A DNA stretch of 64,000 bases from Seriola aureovittata (Eukaryota; Chordata; Actinopteri; Carangiformes; Carangidae): positions 12,779,501 through 12,843,500 of the forward strand of contig NC_079376.1 of NCBI RefSeq assembly GCF_021018895.1. The letters run 5' to 3'. The notes under the pieces were generated by a model. It was given only the letters and a program-made list of their open reading frames with translations. It was not told where the DNA came from and searched no databases. A program made the translations under genes and the position numbers. This document shows positions 24,841-38,130 of this stretch, piece after piece. How positions within the stretch are numbered: position 1 is the first letter of the stretch; every line of letters starts with the position of its first letter.

Positions 24841-26127
24841 ATGTTTATCTTGGTGGTTTACAGCAGCTGCAGGAGCCCCGCGCACTTTCCAACAAGAAAA
24901 AGGTCATAAACCCATTATATTAGTCCAATGGGGTCATAACATATGCAGCGTGTTGGTGGTAAATTGAAATCATATTTAAATCCAGATTATAGTGTTTGAG
25001 TGTGTTTTTTATTAAGTTACATGCATTTGGTTTGGTTTTTATCGCTTTAGATAATTCAGTAGTCCATATGTGTTTATACGTGGTTGTTGACCAGATAATG
25101 TTGCTGCCCTCTAATCAAATGGAGTGGATATTAGTGTATTATTAGAGCTCAATGCTCTCTTATTGCATGTGTGTTTCTGCTGAGGAAAGTCTGTTTGGCT
25201 TTCTGCCCAGATGCATGGATTTAAAACCACAGCGCAACCCCCCTCCCCCGTTTTTTGGAGTTGGGGCTTGTGTGTGCGTGTGGCTGTTTGTCTGTGGCCT
25301 TATATAATTTCAAGTTTGTTGCTGGGCCGATAAGATGCACAAACTTAAAGGAAACTTAGCTCTGGCGCAGTTGTAATCTTAAGTAGCTGGGATGAATGCG
25401 CAGTTTCCCAGTCGTGGCACATACAACATGGTGGTGTACTTGTTGTAAAGCTCAGTAAAGGAAAGGTTCCCTACTCTTCTGCTTCTCTTCAATTTAATGA
25501 TACCAGCAACAGACATTCATGACCCCCTACTTACCCACCCCAGGATTAAGTCAGGCAGTAATCTAGATTCCAAACTGCAGCTCAAGGGGAGCCCATGCAA
25601 TTTCCCCCTAAAGCTAGAGCAGAGCCAGCAGTTGGTCATTCATATGCATCTGAAATCTAATACTCTGCTGCTGTGCCCCTCAGTGGCCCCACCTTTCCTG
25701 ACTCACCAGTGAACCTCGCGCTCTCTGACCATTATACACCCCGTGCTTCCTCCCACTCTCTTTCTGTCTTTCTTCTTTTCTTGTCCTCTTCTTCTATCCA
25801 TCTATTTGCATGTTACCCAGGTTACACTGTCAGGGTACCCCCTCACAGTTAGACTCGACGCAGGGTCTCATTTGATAGTCTTTGCTGCTTCAGTAAATAA
25901 TTAGCACACTGAATCCTCTGGGGCCCTATACAGGAAACATGGCTTGCTTACCGGGGGGTGGGGGCCTAAGGTTCTAATGATTCCTATCCTGCAAGGTTTT
26001 TGATAACAGGCCCCCTGCCTTCTCCTCAACACCGTCAGTGTGAAAAAATAACACATGACCTACACAATTAATTTTGAATGTAAATGTACAGCAAACAGGC
26101 TTGATTTATATTCTAAGACTTTTTAAA

Positions 26128-27110
26128 GGTGCTGTTTGTTAGTTTTGGTATTGCTACGTAGCCAAAGTAAGCATTAACAGCTCTTTACTTACCATTCTTA
26201 CCAAGAGCTTCAGTCGTTGCGTTTACAAGACAAGAGGTTATAATGCGCACTCTAAGCAGCGCTGCTTCTTCAGGGCAGACTGAATGCTACAGTGACTCGG
26301 TTTTGGAAACCGGACTGGAGCTTGCTGGTTAGCAGGCTAACTTCAGTAGAAGAAAGGAACTGATAGAGGTAGAAGGAAAACAAGAGTCGACATTGGTGTT
26401 GCTTTCCACCACTGGAAACAGTTCTTGGCGACTAAAGGAATGAAGTTTGATGCTAAAACTGATACATAAACAGCTGTTAATGCTAACCCTGGCTATGTAG
26501 CAATAGTAAAATGAACAAATAGCTCCCTTAAGCATTAGTAGCTATGTAATAAAACGCTCTGTGTGACTTCAAAGTTTGTGCTTGTGAGAGGAAGATTACT
26601 GAAAACAGACATTAAGGTATTTTGTAGAATTTAATGAGATTTTGTTCCTTAATCAGCCAAATTAACATGCTGATATACATTTCTAGTCACTGAGACCATG
26701 AATAAATCTTGTAGCAAATTACACCAACATATTGTAGAGTCTGTTATGTGTTCAATACCTCTCTTCCAAATCAATCAAAGTGCAAAATTTTGCAGCTCCA
26801 TTCTCCTGATCAAAATTGTCCTTCTGCATATGCATACTTTATGCATATTTTACTCAACCAGAAACATCAAACAATCGGCAGATGGATGTTCGACCTCACT
26901 GATTAGTAAAGGAGACACTCAGACAAAGTAATGCTCTCTCAGGATTGCATCTATAAAATGACAACTCCTGCCAAAAAGTCCATTAACTGCATGTAGATTT
27001 TATTGGCTTTGTCCAACTATAGATGCAGAGACAACTTCAGATGTTATTGTAAGAGATGAAGAGACTAAATGAAAATGTGCCAGAACCTGAGTGGGACTTT
27101 AAAAAACATC
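26128..27110. repeat. Possible degenerate DNA-transposon-derived repeat
   Basis: The left side begins TTTTTAAAGGTGCTGTTTG and the right side ends GGGACTTTAAAAAAC, whose complement starts TTTTTTAAAGTCCC. This gives a weak inverted-repeat-like pair about 970 bp apart. The interior contains TAGC/GCTA-rich phrases (GCTGGTTAGCAGGCTAAC) often seen in fish repeats. The match is short and A/T-rich, so confidence is low. Confidence 0.2.
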
Positions 27111-27680
27111 CCTCCCCCATATGCCCTCCAGGGCATGTTGAACCCAAAAAAAAAGGGCAAAACGAATCACACTGTTGAATAATTCATATGTATGCGGATG
27201 AACAATTCATATGCATCATGCTGAATCTATATCCATTATGAAAAAATGTTATATTCATGAAAAATACAGCACACAAAAAGCTACACCTTAAAGATTGTCA
27301 AGGAGCAAGCAAGTAAATCTGTGTTTCTGGGAGTTAAGCACACAGCAGGCAGCTCCCATCTCCTCCTAACAGGATCCGTAAGTTGATTTTATTGGCTCCC
27401 CAGCGTTCCCATCACGGCACAGACTTTGAGGCCTAGACCAAAGGAACATGTGGCCTGGTCAAGGCGACGGGGAAGACAGTGTAGAAACACATTTTACGCG
27501 CTACTGGCACAAAAGCAGCACACGCGGCCTCTGTGGGAGGTTCTGGGTGGTTGTAGATTGTTTGTAGCCGGTGGTGACTGGAGCTATAGTGTCTGAGGAG
27601 ATGTGACATGTAGCCCCACTCCTCACCACTGATACACACAAACACCACTGACGCACGCACACACATGCAGGCGCACCGGC

Positions 27681-27683
27681 ACG

Positions 27684-27718
<35 letters not shown>
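27681..27718. repeat. (AC)n microsatellite
   Basis: AC array preceded by ACGC repeats from about 27651. Confidence 0.9.
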
Positions 27719-27720
<2 letters not shown>

Positions 27721-28130
27721 CAGTCTCCCCTCTCTCCTTCTCTCCTGGCTGGCCAGAGTTATTCATTTCGTTGAGCACCTCAGCCTCTAGCAGAGAAATG
27801 CTGTCACTGGGTCATTACAAATACCCACAGGCGGTTGAGAATGTCCTCACAGATACAGGAGACAAACGTGGGCCTGCATGCTGCTGCCTGAGTGCTGCCG
27901 TTTGATGGTGTTCTGAATGACCTACATTTCCCATCTTCAGATATGTCATATTGGACCTGATGAAAACATGGATCACTAATCCAAGGTCCTTCAGAATACA
28001 GTTATTTTGCATTAAAAGACTGCAATGCACCAAAATACCAAGGAGTGTATTTAGTTCTTTTTGAAAATCATATTAATTATTATTATTATTATATATTGTG
28101 AAATACTGTGATGTGAATGGGCTTGTATGG

Positions 28131-28570
28131 CAGTGGAGAAAAGAAGCTATGTACATTTACTCAGGTACTGCACTGTGGTACAGTTTTGAGGTACTTGTAC
28201 TTTACTCGAGTATTTCCATGTTATGCTTTTTTATATTTCTATTCCATTTTAAATTTAAATAGCAAATATTGTACTTTTTACTCCTGTAACAGGGATCATC
28301 AATAATTAAAATCCAATAATATAACATATTATTCTGAAATGTGCCATTCTGCATAATTAGTATTGGTATTGGCTTTTGGTATTGTAAGTATATTTTGATG
28401 CTAATACTTTTTAATACTAGTTCTTTTAATCAAGTAACCCTTTGACTGCAGGATTTAGTACTTACTAGTTAGTAGTAGTTTCTAGTTTACTTACTTAGTG
28501 CATACTAGTAACAGAGTGTTCCTACACTGTGGCATTGTTATAAACAGTTGAAATACTTCTTCCACCACTG
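28131..28570 (+). mobile_element. Degenerate non-autonomous hAT-like element, copy 2
   Basis: The left end CAGTGGAGAAAAGAAG and the right end CTTCTTCCACCACTG form imperfect terminal inverted repeats. Flanking octamers TTGTATGG and CTATGTGG match at 5 of 8 positions and may be a decayed 8-bp target duplication, as expected for hAT elements. Inside are the family phrases TTTTGAGGTACTTGTACTTTACT, shortened here as GAGGTACTTGTACTTTACT, then CCATTCTGCATAATTAG and TATATTTTGATGCTAATACT. It has no ORF and so would depend on transposase supplied elsewhere. It is clearly old, with many substitutions and an internal deletion relative to the form I recall. Confidence 0.7.
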
Positions 28571-30351
28571 CTATGTGGATATTCAGAGCATTATATTCAT
28601 TTTAGTTATATGCTTGTTTAGATGTGTGTATTTTTTTAACTGTATTGCAAATGAATTTCTTTGAATTTGACTTGAAGTCAGATTTGTACCACATTTCAGT
28701 GGCCAACAAGAGAAGGTCCTGTTGTACTGGGCATCTCTTTGGGGTAAATGTGTGTAACTGATATCCCTCTCATACACATATATAAAACATATTGAATACA
28801 GGTTCAATCTTCATGTAATCATTCACACCACACTCTTGGTCAAAATATGACATCACTGCTTGCACACACAAGTCCCAGGCTTGCAGCTCTACTGCCTGCA
28901 TGTTATGTCTATGCATGGCTCACCTCTGGGGCAGGGCGGTCACACACTATTCTTACGGAGTTATGAGACGAGGGACACCACTGTGATCAAAAGAGGACTG
29001 CTCATTGATTTTCAAAACCACACATTATGCAGCAACTATATACCAAAGGGAACAGCCGGCACGGCCTTTGTGATATGCTCAGCATGATTTAAACATGCTA
29101 AGGCCATGTTAAAGCCTCAAGCTAACACATTTTAACTCTGAATAACAAGGTGTTACTCCCTTCACGGTTTCATACGGGAGCCACTGGGGTAAAAAAAAAA
29201 AAAAATCAAATTGGGTATAAAGGGGGAGAGGAGAGAGTAATACAAGAAATTGTGCCACTGTGATTTGATGAATTATTAAAACTCCCATTTACAGATTTCT
29301 TAATTAGAAAGGGTAATCCAGTAATTAACATGAGGACCAGCTGGCTGGTACAGTATATCACTGAAACACATAATCCCACTTCCACTATTACTGCTGCGAG
29401 CTGCAAGTTCCCTCTTCACCAGAAAAACTCACTAATAATCCCATTAGGTCTTACTACAGAAACTATACTCTACCTCAACCGTGTAATTGCTGTGCATTTA
29501 AAGCAATTTGGTCAGTGGCGACAGCAACCTGCTTACTGCTGAAAAGTTAATGACACTGAAAGCCAACACTATACCCCGACCACTTAGCCCTACCGTTTGA
29601 CAGGATTTGTCATTACACTGTTCCTCACTCAAAAATGATTGGATTTTACATTTCCCATGTTTACTCTTAACCATCCAAAGACAAGAAAAAGCAACAAAAA
29701 AAAAAAAAGAAAATGTTAGCCATCTACATCAGGTCTGAAAGTCATGGATTATTAGTCTTTGAGAGCCAAACGGATTGTGGAGACTTGTTGTCCACGGAGG
29801 TGATACCAGTGAGGAGTTGACGGCGAGTGGCAACAAAGATGTGTTCGAATTGTGTTTAAAAGAGAGATACAAGGCATCAAAGTGATTGAATGGTCACAAT
29901 AAGAGATTTAGTTGTTTTTGTCCTATTTCAATCAGGCAGCCGGCTTGTTCCTGTCATGACAGAGTCCCCTAGCACAGTGGAATTGCGTGACTGATATCTC
30001 ATACACTAGATTTCTCACTTCAGTGCACCCTAGAATCCAACCTGCCCAGCCCTACCACCCACCCACACACACACACAGCCCCCCCCACCCCCTGCCCTCC
30101 CCACTGTTCCTGCAGCTCCCATCCCCACCCCCCACCTCATCCATCCAAACTAAAGCACCTTTATGGCCATATTTCTGTAAAGTCCACTGCCTTGATTTGC
30201 TTTGGCATTCCTGCCCTGATTCATCCAGTGGGGCTGTGAGCTGGAATAATTAAGAGAACGCCATAAGGCCCCTGCCTCCTGACAAGTGATCAACAAACAA
30301 TGATTTATGAGGCCATCTTGTATCAGGGGATGACCATTGATTTAAACACAC

Positions 30352-30358
<7 letters not shown>

Positions 30359-30390
<32 letters not shown>

Positions 30391-30391
30391 A
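30359..30391. repeat. (AC)n microsatellite
   Basis: AC array with one AGAC interruption; a CCCCACCCC-rich stretch lies about 270 bp upstream (30056-30140). Confidence 0.9.
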
Positions 30392-31607
30392 CAACTTCTG
30401 ACACAGATGACCATACGCATAAATCACATTCAATGTCTTTACATTTTCAGGTGGCGTTGTTTTTATGCTGACCTATCCTATTTACCTGCCATTCACTTTA
30501 ATAAACACCAAAACTCATAAGCCCACAGCTTGATATGGATTTGACGAGTGATCTGACTGGCAACATTTGCGCACTGTTCCCTCGAATGCTTGGAACGAAC
30601 CATCTGCAAATCAATTTTTGTCGCTCTTTTACTTCGTAGGTGCTGATTCCACATATTTTCTCGCCGCTGTTTTAAGTATTGATTGTCACAGAGGCCTGGA
30701 AGAAAACACAACAGCGATGCAATGTCTGTGTCTCACTCTTTCAAATGAGTCTAGTATATCACTTTAGCCCGTCTGTTGTTTTGGTACGCCTAGGTAAGGT
30801 TTCTTGACAGACAGCACGCATACTGTGTTTTATTACCCCGCCAGCTGCGGGGTCATTATACATCGCTCTTCCTGTGAAATCGTGGGATCATATTTCTATG
30901 TGTACTGGAAAGCGGCGGCTTCAGATACTGATTAATGAGTAATGAAATGGCTTTTAGTTATTACAGGATGAAAATATTAATATGAGAGATGCTGAGTGAG
31001 AAGAAGGGCGCCTTCATTATGTTACCAGTCTGGTCCATCATCTCATAGATCTGTCATAGGTTCACGGCGTCAAAGAGATTAAGAAGCCATATTGGTCATC
31101 AAACGCTAAGTGATCCTGGTCCTATTAGAAGGCACTGATGCTGTCATCATCACATAGGACTCCTTTTAGCATTCAATACGTCTAAGTCTGTAATCATTCT
31201 GTGCTTATTACATGCTGACGTGGGCAAAATCTCCTAAATAGTTTACCTGATAGTTTACAACAAATGCATTATTTAATTGATGTTAATTCAATCGTTTAGT
31301 GTTATCTGACATAGCAGTGTGAAATGATTATTGTTTCCTACATGTATAAGACACATGTTAAGTGCCTTAGAGACATTAGACAATGCGGGGATGAACTCTG
31401 CATTATTGTCTTTCCTTACCACAGATTGATCGTCACTGCAGTGAGGTCGATATGTGTCCAAACATGACGTTAATAAGGTGACTGGGCCGACCGTCTGCAC
31501 CGCAATACCGCAGAGTGTGATGATGCAGAAGTGTACGCATACGCACGCGTGGGAGAGTTCACGAGAGAGTGATAGAGATGGTCCACAGGCCAAATGCTAT
31601 CTCTCAT

Positions 31608-31639
31608 CCTTCCTCCTCCTCCTCCTCCTCCTCCTCCTC
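31608..31639. repeat. (CCT)n trinucleotide repeat
   Basis: About 10 CCT units. Apparent poly-Ser and poly-Leu frames here are not supported as coding. Confidence 0.9.
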
Positions 31640-32679
31640 TGGCACGGGGATGATAAGAATGGGCACCATTATGGTCATTGCAATTATACTGCTGTTAGTG
31701 ATTGTTGTTGGTCAGAGGCAGCAGATCAAAAGAGAGTGGATCCATATTGATTAACTGCCATTGTGAAGGAATGACCGAGTTGAGCTCTCACACAGTGCTA
31801 GAACCTGTGCTCCGTGTACAGTGATTGACTCCTCTTCTGCTTTAACTTGCATTGTGGCAGTGTGGAATAATTGAGCATGCGGCATGAATCCAGTATTAGA
31901 GATTCACGCGTCTCACCCCACCCTCTTCCTCCTCTGTGCTCCCTTCAGCTGGCGGATGATTGAAAGGCCTCTGGTGTCTCCCTGCTCTACGTGGATAAGC
32001 AGTTGTCATAGGAAACATCAATACTTGAATGGATAGACAGTTTTATCCATTGATTAAACACTGAGTGAATGCACGAGTACTCACCCTCGCAAAGAGCGAT
32101 GTCCATGCCAGTAACTACCCCTCCTCCATTTTTGTGATTTAGGGTACATCTGCGCAATGATCTCTAAGTGCGGTGTCATTCCCTTACCTCGCCATATTTG
32201 CGGGAGCATAATCGATAACTTCATTCGAGCTCCACTACATGTGGATGGAGAATCATAGTACCGGGAAAGGCAATGTTTTATATTGTTGCATAAGGTCAAG
32301 CACATGTTTCTCCTGCTCAGAGAATTGGTTTGGAAATAGCCCCATCAACATTGATGAAGCAATGACAAATGGGAATTATGGTTTGACAGGTCAAAAACTG
32401 CCACTTGGACAATTCTAATCAATCACAATTCCCCCTCATTTTACAGTGTCTGTGGTGTTGGTCCTAAGTTAGGCTTTCCAGCAGACATAACATAGGAAAA
32501 GTCTACACTTTTTCATTTTATATATTTATTTAAAATCTGATTTCACTCCAGCGCTCCGATTAAAAAACGTAAGGATTATTTTATCCATGATTAACTCGGA
32601 TACTTAACAGTCTTGTGATTGTGTTGTGCTCTATTCATGCCACATTTACAATTCTAACAATGCACAGACAGAAGGGAAG

Positions 32680-32900
32680 CGTCTGACTGACACTTGGGTA
32701 TCCTGCAGCGCCTGGTCAAATAGGACTCTTATTATGGTAGGGATCTCATTCAGATGGTCATTAGACAATCAAATGAGAATAATCTGCCCCGGATCTCAAT
32801 TATGACGAAAGCCAATTCTCCTGGCGCGCCGATGGCCTTTCAGAGAAGCGCTAAGCCTCGCCAGGTGTGTTGCTCTTACACTGATTGCTCACTCGTGCCC
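32680..32900. promoter_or_regulatory. Enhancer-like non-coding stretch with GGCGCGCC
   Basis: Complex sequence with GACAATCA (Sox-like), AATAATCT and TCAATTATG homeodomain-type cores, followed by a CpG-dense palindrome GGCGCGCC at 32823-32830, which is unusual in this CpG-poor region. No open frame. Candidate regulatory element of sox11 or an unseen neighbour. Confidence 0.25.
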
Positions 32901-34015
32901 GGGAGATCGCACTATGTGTGAATGCCCTTTATGATAGCAGAGGAAAATGCCAGTGGGGAAAGTGGTGTGTATGAATATGAAGAGGAAAGGGTAAAACAAG
33001 CACAATTGTTTCCTGGATTTCATTCATGGCTTTGTTCGTCGGGCGGTACCCAGCAAATATTCATTATTTCACAAGTCATGTGCTATATGATGCGTGGAAG
33101 GTTTGTTTTTCATTGATATGATACTGTAAGGAAAAAGTGACACAAACACCATACGTGCCCTCTAACAGTCTGAAGCATGCTGTCTTCAAGGGCGTCCATT
33201 TGCTCGGTCCTAGGCCAAAACAGCAGTGGCCGTTGCCCTCAGCATTAACCCCTGCTGGCTCCTAGAGGTTAAAACCCCTCTTTTGATTTACAACAGCCAG
33301 TGGACACAGCGGCCATTAAAAAGATGTAAATTCGGGCTGTTTGTAGAGAGAAAGGTGCATGAACCCAGTGACAGACCACCCACTCTCTCTCCCTCGAACA
33401 ACACTCTCCGTGGCTGTGGCTCACAAATCAGGAGGGAGCTTTCATTTGGGGGAAGGTCACAGACCTTTTTATCACCTCCTTAAGACACCCTTTGGAGCCA
33501 TCTCTCATGTTACACAACTGGATGCTGCACATCCCTCTGGTGCAAGGTTATTGGACAGTTTTGTTTATTGCCTCAAAAGAGTAAGGAGAGGCTTTTGCTA
33601 AATTAAAAAAAAAAAAAACAAGTGGCAAAGAATCATTTGAAATGTGATGATCAAATTCTGTCTTCTGTCTTTTCATGTTGAAAGTTACACCCTGTACTTT
33701 TATTGAAATAATTTCAGGTCACTAATCAACTCAGTGTTTACATTTACCTCCCAAAAGGCGGTCACACAAGGTCTGGGCATCCTTGACATGCGCCTTTTGG
33801 CTCAAATGTAATGGATGGATTAAACGTCACCTATGCCCTGGGTGTTTCCGTCACTTTCTGTATGGGCGTTGCTGTGCGTGCGCTTGCATTGTTTGTTTCC
33901 GTCAGATGTTGGTGTTGTGTCTGTCAGTCCTGCCGGTGCTTCTGCCTCTCTTGTCCTGACGTGATCCATCCTGCAGCATTTGGCACCTTCTCAAGTCCCC
34001 TCCGCTTTTTTGCTA

Positions 34016-34080
34016 CACACACGCACATGCACACACACACGCACACACACACACACACACACACCCACACACACACAAAC
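34016..34080. repeat. (AC)n microsatellite, interrupted
   Basis: AC array with GCAC, TGCAC and CCCAC interruptions. Confidence 0.9.
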
Positions 34081-34892
34081 ACCTCCACAATTAGCCAAGA
34101 TAAGCTGGGATTCTGTGACTTCCTGCAGATTCCTCTTCAGATAAGGGAGAACAATTTAAAAGCCCTGCACTGACAGAGACATGAGTATAAAAGAGTCTCT
34201 CTGGAAGTCTGCAGGAAAAAAAGAAAACACTGCACACAGAGAAGCCAGCGCTGCCAGGCTCTTGTCTGTCGACGTGATGATTGGCTTCGGCATCATCCTG
34301 TCAAACTATATTACTTTTGGTTTTTGCACACCTCAATAGCACTCTTTGCTGAAACTCATTTATCACATAGCAGGCGATGGACACCATCGTATCACAGGGG
34401 ACGTTTGTGAAAAGTGTGACAATCTACTGTTTTGGAAAGGATCACACAGTGCTGACTCGAGCCTCTGCAGTACAGATGATCACTGTTGGATCTAGAGGCC
34501 TGTTGGAGGGTGTGCATGTGATTAAGAATGACTTGAAACTTGATCACATTGTTTGTTTCATCTAAACATTTTTCTTTGACAATATCATTTCCGTGTCACA
34601 CCTCACCTCAACTATGCATATTGTTGAGAATATTCTATCATGCTGGGATTTGCTGAGCTGAGCTTCATGTTGTCTGGCTGCTATCAGGGGAAACGCTCTG
34701 AACCGGACATTTTCTTTCGTGTAATCTTGTAGCTCCAGGAATTAAAATGGAAATTTGTTACAGGAAAACAAGAAAACAGAGGATGCATCTAAAATAATGT
34801 TGGCTTTTAAATCTGGGTTAAGGGCTACATGTGTCTCGAGTTCTCCCTGTTGAGGATTTTGGGGACCTCAGCAGATTGTAGTATCTTGGAGC

Positions 34893-35018
34893 GTGTGTGT
34901 GTGTGTGTGTGTGTTCGTATGTGTAGAGGACTGAGCAGTCTACACCTGAGATAATGGTTGGATGAGATAAAGCAATCAACTCATCTTTAAAAAAAAAACT
35001 CAGTTAAGTACCTTTCTT

Positions 35019-35063
<45 letters not shown>
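34893..35063. repeat. (GT)n and (TTTC)/(TC)n microsatellites
   Basis: GT array at 34893-34914, and a TTTC to TC array at about 35012-35063. Confidence 0.9.
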
Positions 35064-35064
<1 letters not shown>

Positions 35065-38000
35065 AAAGAACTTAAAGTAGCTCTGATTCCAGTGAAGAGG
35101 AGTCTGTCCCTCTAGTGTGCATATTACTGCATCTCATCTTGCTTATTGCTGCCTTGAGTACTATGACAACAGAAGTGAGAAGAGATTTAATCTCTCCAGC
35201 CCCGATAACAACACCGAAACATGCACAAAGGGCTAATCATCTCTACCAAGCGTTTTCTTACACATACACATTTTCCCTACAGTTCTCGGAGCTGTCAAGA
35301 GTAAAGAGATAAAGAATGGGCAGAAGGAAAAGAAAAGTCAGGCGTGGTGTGAGAAGTGTCTGCCGCCACGGCGTCATTAACACCCAGTGGTGCTGGGGTA
35401 AAGGGAGGGAGAGCAGACGGGGCCTCCAAGCACTGAGAGTGAAATTGCAAACCCAAGGTTCCTGATACAACCTGTTATTATTTTTGACACAAGCCATTTA
35501 CAATAGCTATGAAGGTGGCAATGGAAAATGTAATATTGATTGTATGCCCTCAAGGCTTTGCTCCCCTGACTTCTAAACGTCACACGTCCCACATATGTTG
35601 GGTGTGATGATATGTTTCTCTTTTTTTTTTACTTTTTTTTATTTTGTTTTGCCCCACCCACCCACCCACCCACTTCCACAAATCCTATTTTAGGGGCTTT
35701 GTTGATAGTTTATTTGATGAGGTAATTACATTGGTAGATTGAGAGGGCAAGGTGATGTTTTGGGAGTCGAGAAAATAATAGAAAGCCGCGTAACTACCGC
35801 AATGCAATATGATATCCGTCTGATGTGACAGGTGTTAATATACCCAATGGCAATCTGTATTTCATCTCTTTTTCATGAGGGTGCTTACTGAATTACTTCC
35901 AAATGACATTTATGAAACATTAAGTGACTGTTGCACCACGGGATTGCAGCGGCTCATTCCGGCATTATTAAGATACACTCTAACATACAGTACAACAAAG
36001 ACACGCAGGGGGCGAAAAAATGTAGTTTTTCTTAAACACAGACGTGTGATATCCTTGGAGAGAGATTTAGCCTTGTTTGTACAGACACGCTGGCTCTGAG
36101 CTTCAAATGTAGGCATTAGAAAGTAGAGGAAGCTATTAAGCTCCTGAAAGACACCGACTAACTAAACAAACTGCGGAACAACTGGGAAGATAGTTGGCCT
36201 TTGGAGTTCACTGTCTCTGTCTGTCTGTGACAGAAACCTGTCAAAACCAAAACAAACATGTTTAACAAGGCCCTCAAAGGACTGGAGACAATTGTTCAAG
36301 CCTGTGTGAGGTGCAGCGGAAGTCTCAGTATCTGGGGAGATTGCAGGGGTTATCTGCCAGTGTGGTAATTACGCGAGGGCTTCTCTCTCTGGTAAGTGTG
36401 ACAACTTTCCGCTTGTTTCTAAAATGAATGCATGACCTGCGCGGCACCCCTCCATGTAGCAAACCACTGATTGCTGTGTTAAAAGCTATCTTTGTGAAAA
36501 GTGCTGTCTAAGAGCCCTTTCTCTCCGGTGGTAGGTGCCATAACCAACACATCATTATGGACTTCCATGATGATTTAGATGACCCCATAAAATTTCCCTA
36601 AAAAGAAAATATAGCGAGGGCAAAACCTTTGTGTTGTCAAGTATTCTTCAGATTTGATTTCATACTTAACTGTTTAAAATTCAGCTTTGTAAAAGCATTA
36701 AAAATTCTCAGTTAAAGAGGAATTCTTTAACGATACTATCCTCATTACTATATCACACATGTTGAGGGAGGCTAACCAAACTTGTTGCTCTCACTGTTAC
36801 CATTAGCACATGCAACTTAGGGCCAGTTCATGTTAGCATTGTCATCATTTGTCTAGCTAATAGCGCCCCTCAGTCTCCCATGTACAGTGAGCCTGACATG
36901 GTTTTATCTCTGTCATCACATTAGGTTGAGTGGAGGAAAATCACTCTTAATGACACAGAGATTATTGGCTTTGTGTTTTGGTTTACCAGTAAATGCCAGC
37001 CATGCCAATGGGATTTCCCCGCATAAGCCCTCACTATCGGTTTACAATAACTGTTTTATTCTGCTGTTATCCACAAGGATATCAAAGCACAATGCAACAA
37101 GTCTGTGCCGCTTCACTCAGCGGCATTGTCAAGCAATGGTCCTAAAAGAAGACAAACTGCATCCTGTGAAGGTGCACCGAGGAGTGATTCACTGCAGCAG
37201 AGCAATGGTATGGTGAAAAGTTAACACTGTCGTTCGCTGTTGACTAATCAGTCAGTAATTGCTGTGTCTTTAAAACCCAACTTCCTGTTGTAATCTCTGG
37301 AGGAAAGCTTTCCCACATCCACCAAACCAGGTTTCATTTGCAGAAGTGCCACAAGCAGCAGCAGCAGCAGCATTGTTAGCAAACCCTGTTGATATATCCT
37401 GAGTCCAGTAGCTTTTTTTTTTTTTTTTTAGTAGTGATGTTGTTTATCAGTGAAGTAGCACAGTTGATTACCGTACCTATAAACTGCTCATTTTCCAGAA
37501 CATTCCTCAAAGTCAAGAACAAATGACAAGAATCCAGCGATAAAACTATGAAAGCCATTAACTAAGTGTTAGCAAGCAGTGGCTTTCAAGTCTCAGAGAA
37601 AACTCAAACCGGATGCTTTGGACCGACTCTAATCTGTTGCTGAACAGATCCTGTGATGTACAACTGCTGCATCTAACCAGTGCAAGCTGGGGTGACATTA
37701 AAGCATAAATGAGTACCAATAAAATGGAAAAGAAAAGAGCGAGAGCTTGATGGAGCAACATATTTTCAAAATGTGTACACGTATTGTTCAAAGAAAACCA
37801 GCTTGCATGTTTTTAATGTGTAGTGTAATGAGTGCAGAGCTGCACCACTGAGTGTAGAGCTGTGAAAACTGAGAAGTGTATCCACTGCAACTCAGGAGTG
37901 GACTATGCACGCAGCATCTAGTCAGCAATAACTGGCGTCCAGATACTTACCCTTAGGCCACTCATGCGTATATGCTAGTGAATGAACTTTCCAATTAGGC

Positions 38001-38110
38001 AGCGTACACTGTAGTACAGAGGCTGTTACTGTAAAACTGGTCACCAGTAACAAAAACATACAGACATGACTTTCTTTAAAAAGTCAACATTAATGTGACT
38101 TTTTTAAAAA

Positions 38111-38130
38111 AAATTTTTAATTAAAAATTT
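38111..38130. repeat. 20-bp perfect A/T palindrome
   Basis: AAATTTTTAA followed by its exact reverse complement TTAAAAATTT, inside a 45-bp block of only A and T (about 38099-38143). It could extrude a cruciform or act as an easily melted site; chance in an A/T block is also likely. Confidence 0.8.

Larger units (their letters stand above)
21488..28130. other. Non-coding 3' flank of sox11
   Basis: AT-rich, with the candidate element at 24640-24840, an AC array at 23959 and a possible old repeat at 26.1-27.1 kb. No credible coding exon seen. Confidence 0.5.
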
